Source: Solirubrobacterales bacterium
GTDB taxonomy: Bacteria; Actinomycetota; Thermoleophilia; Solirubrobacterales; 70-9
DNA: 64,000 nucleotides
Direction: 5' to 3'
Assembly: GCA_023958085.1 (NCBI GenBank)
Contig: JAMLGI010000003.1
Span: forward strand, 124,001 to 188,000
A model generated the notes under the pieces. The model had not been told where the DNA came from and did no database searches. It saw nothing but the letters and a program-made list of their open reading frames with translations. Numbering within the stretch: position 1 is the stretch's first letter; every line of letters begins with the position of its first letter. This document shows positions 1 through 7,450 of the stretch, piece after piece. Both the position numbers and the translations under genes were made by a program.

Positions 1-541
1 TGAGCCTGAAAACCGCGATCAGGAGGATCGCCACCACGGTGCCGGAACCGGCCGAGGTGACCCCGATCACGAAACCGGTGGTGGCCCCGATCACCACGGC
101 GGCAACCTTGTGCCGGCGCTCGATCTTGAAAGTGTCACGCTCGTTCAGGGTCCGGGCCAGGATCAGGGCGCGGGCCAGGGTGATCACACCCAGCATCAGC
201 AGGGTGCCGCCGAGTACCGCGTAGACCAGCGAGTCGAGTTTCTCCGCGCCGATCTGCTTCTCCACCCAGGCGACCAGCTGAACCCCGAAGACCGCGGACG
301 GCACCGAGCCGACCGCCAGCCAGAGGACCAGACCCATGTTCACGGTCTTCAGCCGGTAGTGACGCCACCCACCGACGGTCTTGGTGATCGCCGCGTAGAG
401 AATGTCGGTTCCGATCGCCGTGGTCGGCGAAACCCCGAAGAGCAGGATCAGAAGCGGGGTCATCAAGGCACCACCACCCATACCGGTCATTCCGACCAAC
501 ACGCCGATGCCAAATCCGAAGAAGATGATTGCGATGTCCAA
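1..541 (-). CDS. TauE/SafE-family membrane permease (partial, C-terminus beyond window)
   Basis: The reading frame enters on the minus strand from position 541 and is still open at position 1, so about 180 N-terminal residues are visible. The start looks like TTG at 541 (L-D-I-A-I-I-F-F); no clear Shine-Dalgarno is seen. The N-terminus is a hydrophobic helix with the glycine-rich GMTGMGGGALMTP stretch and then SPTTAIGTD, both characteristic of the TauE/SafE (sulfite exporter / DUF81) family. Further membrane helices follow around residues 65-85 and 105-125, and the second half of the internal repeat begins near residue 145 (VIGATTGFVIGVTSAGSG). Family members export or import small anions such as sulfite or sulfoacetate; the substrate cannot be told here. 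Confidence 0.82.
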   Translation of the reverse strand, partial: MDIAIIFFGFGIGVLVGMTGMGGGALMTPLLILLFGVSPTTAIGTDILYAAITKTVGGWRHYRLKTVNMGLVLWLAVGSVPSAVFGVQLVAWVEKQIGAEKLDSLVYAVLGGTLLMLGVITLARALILARTLNERDTFKIERRHKVAAVVIGATTGFVIGVTSAGSGTVVAILLIAVFRL

Positions 542-576
542 AAGGGGGTGCCCCGATCCGCTCTGAGGGAAGGCGG

Positions 577-596
577 GAGAGTCACTCTCGACTCTC
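577..596. promoter_or_regulatory. Inverted repeat between divergent permease and ABC operon
   Basis: GAGAGTC (577-583), six bases, then GACTCTC (590-596): a perfect 7-bp inverted repeat in the 169-base divergent intergenic region. It could be an operator or part of the TauE-gene leader. No function is demonstrable. Confidence 0.3.
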
Positions 597-710
597 TTGA
601 CCAATTTAGTTGGGAATGAAGACCCGGGCATGGTACAGATCGGGGCGATCGGAGGTGCCCCCGGTGCGTCACGGAGGACATTCCGGCCACGCCTTCTAGA
701 CTTCCGCACC

Positions 711-1493
711 GTGAGTGCGATCCTTTCGGCCCGGGATGTCGGCCACAGCTTTGGCGGGTTGACCGCGCTCGCGGGTGTCGATCTGGCAGTCGGGGAAGGT
801 GAGATCATCAGCCTTGTCGGATCCTCGGGATGCGGCAAGTCGACCCTGCTCGAACTGATCGCCGGGCTCGGCCATCCCGACCGCGGTGAGATCGCGATCA
901 AGGGCGGAGTTACGGCCGCGGCGCGGCTTGCTTCCTGCGCCTGGATGCCCCAGCGGGACTGCCTGCTCCCCTGGCTCCCGGCGCTGGACAACGCGGCCCT
1001 GGCGGCCCGCAACCAGGGACGCTCCCGTCGGGCTGCCCGAGCCGAGGCCGACGAGATGTTCCGTCGAGTGGGGCTGGCCGGCTTCGAGCGGACCATGCCG
1101 GACGAACTCTCGGGCGGGATGCGCCAACGAGTGGCGTTTCTCCGGACCTTTCTGTCCGGCAAGGCGCTGCTGCTGCTCGACGAGCCGTTCGCCTCCCTCG
1201 ACGCCCTGACCCGAGGTGAGCTTCAGGAGTGGCTGCTGCCACTGCTCCGGGAGGAGGGCCGTTCGGTCATCCTGGTCACCCACGACATCGAGGAAGCGCT
1301 CTACCTGTCCGATCGGGTTGCGGTGCTCTCCCCCCGGCCAGCCCGGGTGAGCGCCTGGATGGCCGGCCTGCGCGATGAGACCGGTACCCGCCGGCACGTG
1401 GTGAGTGCGGCCGCCTTCAACCGCCGCCGGGAGCAGCTCTCCGATCTGCTTCAGGCCGGCCGGAACGGCAACCCGGATGGGGATCCAGAGTGA
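711..1493 (+). CDS. ABC transporter ATP-binding protein (nitrate/sulfonate/thiamine-precursor type)
   Basis: 260 residues from GTG 711. Walker A GSSGCGKST is at residues 37-45, the ABC signature LSGGM at 133-137, Walker B LLLLDE at 153-158, followed by the H-loop THDIEEAL. The sequence is of the SsuB/TauB/ThiZ type, the cytoplasmic motor of a small-solute importer. An upstream in-frame start at 597 exists, but the first 38 residues do not look like protein. The motif TAGACT (697-702) lies 8 bases before the GTG, with a weak -35 AGGACA (675-680), suggesting a leaderless transcript. The gene overlaps the permease start by 4 bases (GTGA). Confidence 0.92.
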   Translation: MSAILSARDVGHSFGGLTALAGVDLAVGEGEIISLVGSSGCGKSTLLELIAGLGHPDRGEIAIKGGVTAAARLASCAWMPQRDCLLPWLPALDNAALAARNQGRSRRAARAEADEMFRRVGLAGFERTMPDELSGGMRQRVAFLRTFLSGKALLLLDEPFASLDALTRGELQEWLLPLLREEGRSVILVTHDIEEALYLSDRVAVLSPRPARVSAWMAGLRDETGTRRHVVSAAAFNRRREQLSDLLQAGRNGNPDGDPE

Positions 1494-2242
1494 GACGGTG
1501 GCTGCCGCCCCTCATTCTGCTCGCAGGGTTGGTCGGTCTCTGGCAGATCGCGGCGTCCAGCGGTCTCATGGCCGACCTGCTCAACCTCGAGTCCTTCCTG
1601 GTCCCGTCACCGGCCGAGATCGGCTCGGTGCTCTGGAGCGACCGCGGAATTCTCGCCGATAACGCCCGGGTCACCGCTGTGGAGATCCTGGCCGGTTTCC
1701 TGGTTGCCTTCGTGACCGGCCTCGGGGTCGCCACTCTCTTTCACCTGTCCGGGCTCATGCGACGGGCCGGCTACCCGCTGGTGGTCGCATCACAAACCAT
1801 CCCGGTGATCCTGATCGCCCCGGTACTGGTGGTCTGGTTCGGCTACGGCATCGGACCGAAACTGGCCGTGATCGCCCTGATCTGTTTCTTCCCGATAACC
1901 GTCAATGCGCTCGACGGGCTGCGCCGGACCGATCCCGACGCGATCAGGATGATGCGGTCGCTGGATGCGAGCCGGCGCCGGATCTTCTTTGCGGTCGAGG
2001 TCCCGACCGCCCTGCCACAGATCCTCAGCGGAGCGCGAATCGCGGCTGCCGTGGCGGTGATCGGAGCGGTCTTCGGGGAGTGGGCCGGTTCCGACACCGG
2101 ACTCGGCCATCTGATCCTTCAGGACAACGCCCAGCTGAACACCGCACGGATGTTCGCTGCAGTTGTGGTGCTCTCGGCCGTGGCCCTGGCCCTCTACGCC
2201 CTGCTCGGGTTGCTGGAGCGGCGCCTGATCCGTTGGCGATAG
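1490..2242 (+). CDS. ABC transporter permease (BPD_transp_1, SsuC/ThiX type)
   Basis: 250 residues with about six hydrophobic segments, starting at a GTG that overlaps the ATPase stop. The cytoplasmic EAA loop lies near residues 150-170 (LRRTDPDAIRMMRSLDASRR), the ATPase contact site in binding-protein-dependent permeases. It forms the membrane channel with the ATPase at 711 and receives substrate from the lipoprotein at 2278. Three-gene order ATPase, permease, binding protein is typical for aromatic-sulfonate and hydroxymethylpyrimidine importers. Confidence 0.9.
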   Translation: MRRWLPPLILLAGLVGLWQIAASSGLMADLLNLESFLVPSPAEIGSVLWSDRGILADNARVTAVEILAGFLVAFVTGLGVATLFHLSGLMRRAGYPLVVASQTIPVILIAPVLVVWFGYGIGPKLAVIALICFFPITVNALDGLRRTDPDAIRMMRSLDASRRRIFFAVEVPTALPQILSGARIAAAVAVIGAVFGEWAGSDTGLGHLILQDNAQLNTARMFAAVVVLSAVALALYALLGLLERRLIRWR

Positions 2243-2277
2243 CCTGCCGACACGTCCTGCTGCCGATCCGGAGACCA

Positions 2278-3306
2278 ATGAGAAAGATCTCGCTCATCGC
2301 CCTGTCGCTCGCCCTCGCGGTTCTGGTCACCGCCTGCGGCACCAAGTCGGAGCAGGAAAGCGGCCCGCCGGATCGCGAGACTTTCTCCGTTGCCCTCGAC
2401 TGGTACCCGAATCCGGACCACGCCGGTTTCCTGGTGGCCGAGGAGAAGGGCTACTTCAAGGACGCGGGCCTGGATGTCTCCCTGAGCTCGCCGAGCGATC
2501 CCGCGCTGCCGATCAAGCTGGTCGCGGCCGGCAAGGCGGATGTGGCGATCTCCTACGAGCCGGAAGTTCTTCTCGCCCGTCAGCAGGGACTCGACGTGGT
2601 CGCGGTGGCGAGTCTTGTCGACCAGCCGCTCACCTCGATGATCTGGCTGAAGAAGTCAAAGATCAAGCGGGTCCGTGACCTCAAGGGCAAGACGGTGTCC
2701 ACCGCCGGGATCGCCTACCAGGACGCATATCTCCGGACGATCCTGAAACGGGCCGGACTCGCGCCGGGCCAGGTCAAACAGGTCTCGGTCGGCCAGGCGC
2801 TGCTGCCCTCGATCCTTTCCGGACGGGCGAAGGCCACGCTGGGACCACTCTGGAACATCGAGGGGGTTCAGCTCAAGCTCGAGGGCAGGAAGCCGGTGAT
2901 CAATCCGGTCGATCGGCTCGGTGTGCCGACCTACAGCGAACTGGTGCTGGTCGCCAAGGGCAGCCGGCTGGAGAGCGACCCGGATCCGGTGCGGCTGTTC
3001 ATTGCCGCTCTCGCCCGGGGTACCGCTGCAGCTGTGGCCGAACCCGAGGCGGCTACCCGGGCCGTCCTCAACGCCAACACCGCCCTGGACCCGAAGGTCA
3101 CCGAGGCCCAGGTCCGGACCACCCTGCCGCTGTTGCGGCGGGGAGGCCTCAAGGGAACCGACCAACCCTTCGGGTACATGGACACCGCGAAGTGGCAGTA
3201 CTTCATCAGTTGGATGGTCGAGCAGAAGGTGCTGGAGAGCAGTCAGATGGCGGTCGACGCCCTGACCAACGACTATCTGCCTTCCTCCCCGATCGACGCC
3301 GGCTGA
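2278..3306 (+). CDS. NMT1/THI5-like substrate-binding lipoprotein
   Basis: 342 residues. The signal peptide ends in a lipobox VTAC with the lipidated Cys at residue 20. The mature domain opens with VALDWYPNPDHAGFLVAEEK and then YFKDAGLDV, the signature of the NMT1/THI5-like (ThiY/SsuA) fold; in ThiY proteins this motif binds pyrimidine precursors of thiamine. The start at ATG 2278 is chosen because it begins the signal peptide; an open frame extends upstream into the permease. With the two preceding genes it forms an importer; thiamine-pyrimidine is the best guess, but no thiamin-box leader is visible. The 3' end overlaps the convergent alkA gene by 34 bases. Confidence 0.88.
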   Translation: MRKISLIALSLALAVLVTACGTKSEQESGPPDRETFSVALDWYPNPDHAGFLVAEEKGYFKDAGLDVSLSSPSDPALPIKLVAAGKADVAISYEPEVLLARQQGLDVVAVASLVDQPLTSMIWLKKSKIKRVRDLKGKTVSTAGIAYQDAYLRTILKRAGLAPGQVKQVSVGQALLPSILSGRAKATLGPLWNIEGVQLKLEGRKPVINPVDRLGVPTYSELVLVAKGSRLESDPDPVRLFIAALARGTAAAVAEPEAATRAVLNANTALDPKVTEAQVRTTLPLLRRGGLKGTDQPFGYMDTAKWQYFISWMVEQKVLESSQMAVDALTNDYLPSSPIDAG

Positions 3307-4265
3307 AGCCCGGTCGTTCGGGCAGCCCGGATCCTGGCGCGGTTGCCGGGGCCGTCCAGGCCGCGCCCGATGTCGGCTGCCAGCAGCTCACCCGCGAGCC
3401 CCCGGAAAGGGGCATACCGGGCGTAGAAATCCTCGACCTCCCCGATCTCGGCGGGCCTCCCGAGCCCGGTGAGCCAGCCGACCAACTTGATCTGGGCCAG
3501 ATCACCGGCCAGCAGCGCATCGGGGTCACCCCGCCCGCGCAGGGCGAGGCAGGCCACGGTCCAGGGTCCGATGTTCGGGATCGCCAACAGTCGGATGTCG
3601 TCCCCCGGCTCACCCGGATCGATGCGTCCGGCCGTGATCTCACGGGCAGCCCGGATCAGGGCGGTTGCCCGCCCGGCCGCGAGGTCCAGTGCCTGCAGTT
3701 CGGCCGGGGCCGCCCGGGCCAGCGTCGCCGGTCCGGGTACCGTGACCAGCCCCTCCCCCGGTCCCGATCGGATCCACAGGCCGAAGCGCCGGATCAATCG
3801 CCGCTGGATCGCGGCCGCCCGCCGATACTCGATCAGCTGCTCGGTTACCGCCCACGCCAAGGCTTCCCAGGGATCGGGTCGCCGCACCGGGCGGTGGACC
3901 AGTTGCCTCCGGATCGCCGGCCCGAGCAGCCCGTCGTCCCCGAACCGCGCGCGGAAAGGGTTCAGGTCATCGTCGAGGCCGAAACAGTGGCGCAACCGAT
4001 CGATTCCACGGTCCAGGTCATCCTCGAGAGCGACCGCGAGCCGCTCCGCCCCCGGCCCGTCCATCCGCGAGGGCTCCACCTCCTCTGCGACCAGCACGAA
4101 ACCGGTCGGCCGGTCAGGCCGGAGGCGGAGAATCATCGGGCAACCCTCGGGCGAGAACAGCCGCTCGAGCCAGGGCCCCCGGCGCCTGAAACAGCGATCG
4201 CCCCCGGTCAGTCGCGGGAGAACCCGTGAAAACCGCGGCCTGACCGCGACCTCGAGCCGCTCCAC
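3273..4265 (-). CDS. alkA: DNA-3-methyladenine glycosylase II-like (AlkA, HhH-GPD)
   Basis: 330 residues from GTG 4265, preceded by a good ribosome site (GGGAGG). An N-terminal AlkA-like domain (about 1-125) precedes the helix-hairpin-helix DNA glycosylase domain. The hairpin reads LLAIPNIGPWTVACLAL (about residues 230-246), and the likely catalytic Asp is in DALLAGDLAQIK shortly after. The enzyme removes alkylated bases from DNA. The C-terminal tail is short and Arg-rich. It overlaps the 3' end of the plus-strand binding-protein gene, an unusual but short convergent overlap. Confidence 0.85.
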   Translation of the reverse strand: MERLEVAVRPRFSRVLPRLTGGDRCFRRRGPWLERLFSPEGCPMILRLRPDRPTGFVLVAEEVEPSRMDGPGAERLAVALEDDLDRGIDRLRHCFGLDDDLNPFRARFGDDGLLGPAIRRQLVHRPVRRPDPWEALAWAVTEQLIEYRRAAAIQRRLIRRFGLWIRSGPGEGLVTVPGPATLARAAPAELQALDLAAGRATALIRAAREITAGRIDPGEPGDDIRLLAIPNIGPWTVACLALRGRGDPDALLAGDLAQIKLVGWLTGLGRPAEIGEVEDFYARYAPFRGLAGELLAADIGRGLDGPGNRARIRAARTTGLQPASIGEEGR

Positions 4266-4279
4266 GAAACCTCCCGGGT

Positions 4280-4639
4280 TCAGTCTCCGAGCAGGTGGAC
4301 GTCGACCAGAAAGGACCGCGATGCGACCACGTTGCCCGGCCGGGCCCGCCTCGAAAGTCGACGCCGTCGGCGACGCGAAGCGCCCGAGCCGCTGACCGCC
4401 CGCACGGCTGCCACGGTGGCCACCCCGGCGAGGGCACCACCGGCGACCGCGATCGCCGCGGTGGCGACGTCCTCCCGAATCGCGGGAAGCGGTCGACGTG
4501 ACTCGTACTCGCGGGGCAGGGCCCGCACCTCGTCGCCCTCGACCGAGACAACGTCCTCTTCCGAAATCAGCTCTCCATCCAGCTCTTCCTCAAACACAGA
4601 CCGCACCTTACCGTTGGCCGAGGTCGGAACCGGCTCCAT
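4280..4639 (-). CDS. Small single-pass membrane protein, unknown function
   Basis: 119 residues with no recognised domain. The first 55 residues are acidic (EEELDGELISEEDVVSVEGDE). One membrane helix follows near residues 58-82 (TAAIAVAGGALAGVATVAAV), then an Arg run (SRRRRRRLSRRARP), so the acidic end is probably outside and the basic end cytoplasmic. It lies between the acetone-carboxylase-type operon and alkA on the same strand, 14 bases after the carboxylase stop codon position, and may be co-transcribed. Confidence 0.65.
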   Translation of the reverse strand: MEPVPTSANGKVRSVFEEELDGELISEEDVVSVEGDEVRALPREYESRRPLPAIREDVATAAIAVAGGALAGVATVAAVRAVSGSGASRRRRRRLSRRARPGNVVASRSFLVDVHLLGD

Positions 4640-4654
4640 CGAGCGGCCGACGTC

Positions 4655-7450
4655 TCAGGAAGGCAGATCCCGACCCAGCCATCCGCTGTAGAAACCGGGC
4701 AGGTCGGGCAGGAAGTCATGCACCACCGGATAGCCCGGCGGGACCGCCTCGACCTCGAGCAGCGCCCCGCTCAACGGACAGTAAAACTCCCTCAGCTCCA
4801 TCCAGTCGGGGTCCGCGTGGCCCATCTTCGGGTAGATCTCGCGCAGCGACTCCTCGCTGTCGCGAACCCGGACGACCGCATGCATCTTCCAGTTCTCGTC
4901 CCAGCGACAGAGATCGGCACCGGCGTCCGTACGGATCACCAGTTCGCCGTCACTCCGACGCAGAACCACATTCAGCCCCTCGCCGACCGGCAGCACGATC
5001 GGGTCCTCGGAGCCCGCCCGGGACTGAAGCAGGTCGATCCAGGCGTCGAAACGACCGCGGTCCTTGAACCCGGACTGGATCTCCTTGACCGCCCGGCGCG
5101 AAAGCCTGCCGTCGAGCATCTCCCCCAGGGTCTCGGTGGTGACCGCGCGGCCCTCGATCGCCCCGCTCCGGTCCTCGGCGGGCAGCTGAACCGAACTGCG
5201 CGACAGGTACTCCGCGACCGCCTCCTGCGGCGTGACCTTGCCGGGCTCGGCTGCGGCCGCGGCCACGGTCGGGGTCACGGCTTCAAACTCGAAGTCCTCC
5301 GGCAGGTCCCAGAACCCCCGGTACTCGGCGGCGAACCGGGGCGAGAGCCGCATCGACTCGGCCAGCATCCCCCGGACCGGCTCGATCAGCTCCCCGGCGA
5401 GGATCCGGTCCCGCTGCTCCGCCCACCACTCGGCGGTCGGACGGGCCCTCCGCAACCGCTCGGCCCGGGCCTCGTCCCGGTCGGATACCGCGTAGGCGCT
5501 CTCGGCGTAGGCCGGCAGGAGATGCCCCTCGGCCACATCCCGCTCGACCGCCGACCCGGATCTGAGCAGCGGATCACCGACCCCGCCACCGCCCTTGTAG
5601 ACCATCAGGAAGAGGTCGCCGTTGGCGGCCGGCTCCAGGGTCCGCAGGGCGTCCTGGAGATAGGTCCGCTCACCCTCCAGGTCGAACATGGCCGGTCGGT
5701 CGTAGCTGCCGTCCCCGGTCGGGTAGGCCTCGCCCCGTGCCGCCCGTTCGGCCAGATCGGACCCCTTGAGAATGTGGACGTAGGCGGTCGAGGCCGGGTA
5801 TCCCCCGAAGATTCCGGGTGAGGTGAAGGTTTTGGCCATCCCCAGGGTCTGCACCTCGTAGTGAGGGGTGTTCCAGGTCATGAACAGTGACTCGAAGCCG
5901 GACCCGCCGCGGTGACGGCCGATCCCGGCCGAGGAGGCCTTGACCTGACGACCGAGATAGATGAACGGCGCCAGCAGCTCCCACATCTCGCAGTCACCGA
6001 GGTCACCCTCCGGATTGAACGGGGCGGCCCCGTAGTCGAGACCGTCGAGCACGTACTTCGCCCCCATCCCGCCGGCCGCCAGCTCGAAGTTGACGAAGCC
6101 GGAATTGTTGCCGAAATGATCCACACCTCCGCCCTGGAAGGCCGAGGGTTCGTGGTAGGAGGTCATCACCTCCTCGATGAACCCGCGGCTCTGGAGCGCC
6201 CGGGAGAGTCCGCGCAGATACCCGGTGAAGGTGACGAACAGTGGTGGCCAGGGCACACTGGAGGAGGCGATCGAGTCGCCCTTGTTGGTCCAGGTCCCGA
6301 CCGGATAGTTCCCCCGGGTGGCCAGGTAGCCGCCGTCGTTGATCTTGTCGTTGCAGATCAGGGTCTGGGTGAGAACCAGCCAGGTCATCCCCTGGATCCC
6401 GGCCGGGGTCGCGTTCATCGCGTGCCAGCCCCAGGCCGAGCTGCCGTCGAGGTCGACCTCCATGACCCCGTCCTCGCCAAACCGCATCTCGTAACAGCCA
6501 TGCATGATGAAGTCCCGTCGGGCGACGATCGGCAGCGAGTCCTTGTTCGCGAACTGGGTGTCGAAGAATCCGGGCGCCCGGTAGCGACCGGGCACCGTCA
6601 TTCGCCGGACGGTCGACTTGAAGGACCGGCGGGTGTCCTCGATCACCTCGCGGCTGAACCGCTTGAACCGGTCCACCCCCTCGTCGGCAATCAGCCGTTC
6701 GACCGCGTCCCGGATCATGTGGCATCCGGCCAGCCGGGTCTTCTCGTCCAGCAGGTAGTACATCGGGGCCCGGGTCATCCGTTTGATCCGTTCGAGGTGC
6801 CCGGCGGCGATTTCGTCCCCTTCACCGATCCGTTCCCCGTGGAGATCGATTCCGTCCTCGAACACGTAGGTCGGCCCGACCGGCACCCCGCCGGGGGTCG
6901 AGGCACCGATGTCGACCACGTGAGTCACCCCGCCCGCCCAGGCCACCAGCTCGCCCTCGTGGAAGATCGGGACGAAGGTCTGGACGTCGGCCGGATGGAC
7001 GTTGCCGATGGTCGGCGAGTTGTTGGCGAAGATGTCCCCCGGCCGGATCCCCGGGTTCTCCTCCCAGCCCCCGCGGACGAAGTACTTGAGCGCCTCCGAC
7101 ATCGTGTGTACGTGAACGATGATCCCGGTCGAGAGGGCGATCGAGTCGCCATCCGGGGTGTAGAGGGCGAAGCAGAGCTCCCCCAGTTCACGAACGATCG
7201 GGGAGGCCGAGATGTTGAGCGCGGTCTCACGGGCAGAGACCAGTCCGCCACGGACCCGGCTGAACAGCTTCTCGAAGCCGATCGGATCGGTGCTCTTCAG
7301 TTCGAGCTGCTCGAGCCCGGCGTAATGCCCGGTCTCGGCGAAGAGCCGGTCGGAACGTTCCAGCATCTCGCGCAGGGTGAGTCCGTCCCAGCCGATCGGA
7401 CCGACGTCGGATCGGGATCCGGGTTCGGATCCGGCAGCCGCAATGGTCAT
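4655..7450 (-). CDS. Acetone-carboxylase-type alpha subunit (HyuB) fused to gamma-subunit domain
   Basis: 931 residues. Residues about 25-760 form a hydantoinase-B/oxoprolinase domain matching the alpha subunit of acetone carboxylase (GDIFANNSPTIGNVHPADVQ; a glycine-rich C-terminal loop YKGGGGVGDPLL). The last ~160 residues resemble the separate gamma subunit (WKMHAVVRVRD, then FYCPLSGALLEVEAVPPGYP and VVHDFLPDLPGFY). The fusion also explains a length above the roughly 770 residues expected of alpha alone. Only two cysteines (LCRW, FYCPLS) remain in the gamma part. It follows the HyuA gene with an ATGA overlap; together they would carboxylate a ketone at the expense of ATP. The true substrate is unknown. 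Confidence 0.85.
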   Translation of the reverse strand: MTIAAAGSEPGSRSDVGPIGWDGLTLREMLERSDRLFAETGHYAGLEQLELKSTDPIGFEKLFSRVRGGLVSARETALNISASPIVRELGELCFALYTPDGDSIALSTGIIVHVHTMSEALKYFVRGGWEENPGIRPGDIFANNSPTIGNVHPADVQTFVPIFHEGELVAWAGGVTHVVDIGASTPGGVPVGPTYVFEDGIDLHGERIGEGDEIAAGHLERIKRMTRAPMYYLLDEKTRLAGCHMIRDAVERLIADEGVDRFKRFSREVIEDTRRSFKSTVRRMTVPGRYRAPGFFDTQFANKDSLPIVARRDFIMHGCYEMRFGEDGVMEVDLDGSSAWGWHAMNATPAGIQGMTWLVLTQTLICNDKINDGGYLATRGNYPVGTWTNKGDSIASSSVPWPPLFVTFTGYLRGLSRALQSRGFIEEVMTSYHEPSAFQGGGVDHFGNNSGFVNFELAAGGMGAKYVLDGLDYGAAPFNPEGDLGDCEMWELLAPFIYLGRQVKASSAGIGRHRGGSGFESLFMTWNTPHYEVQTLGMAKTFTSPGIFGGYPASTAYVHILKGSDLAERAARGEAYPTGDGSYDRPAMFDLEGERTYLQDALRTLEPAANGDLFLMVYKGGGGVGDPLLRSGSAVERDVAEGHLLPAYAESAYAVSDRDEARAERLRRARPTAEWWAEQRDRILAGELIEPVRGMLAESMRLSPRFAAEYRGFWDLPEDFEFEAVTPTVAAAAAEPGKVTPQEAVAEYLSRSSVQLPAEDRSGAIEGRAVTTETLGEMLDGRLSRRAVKEIQSGFKDRGRFDAWIDLLQSRAGSEDPIVLPVGEGLNVVLRRSDGELVIRTDAGADLCRWDENWKMHAVVRVRDSEESLREIYPKMGHADPDWMELREFYCPLSGALLEVEAVPPGYPVVHDFLPDLPGFYSGWLGRDLPS

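Noticed and set aside
541-710. TPP riboswitch before the ABC operon
   Set aside because: No CUGAGA thiamin box was seen, and the ATPase start appears leaderless.
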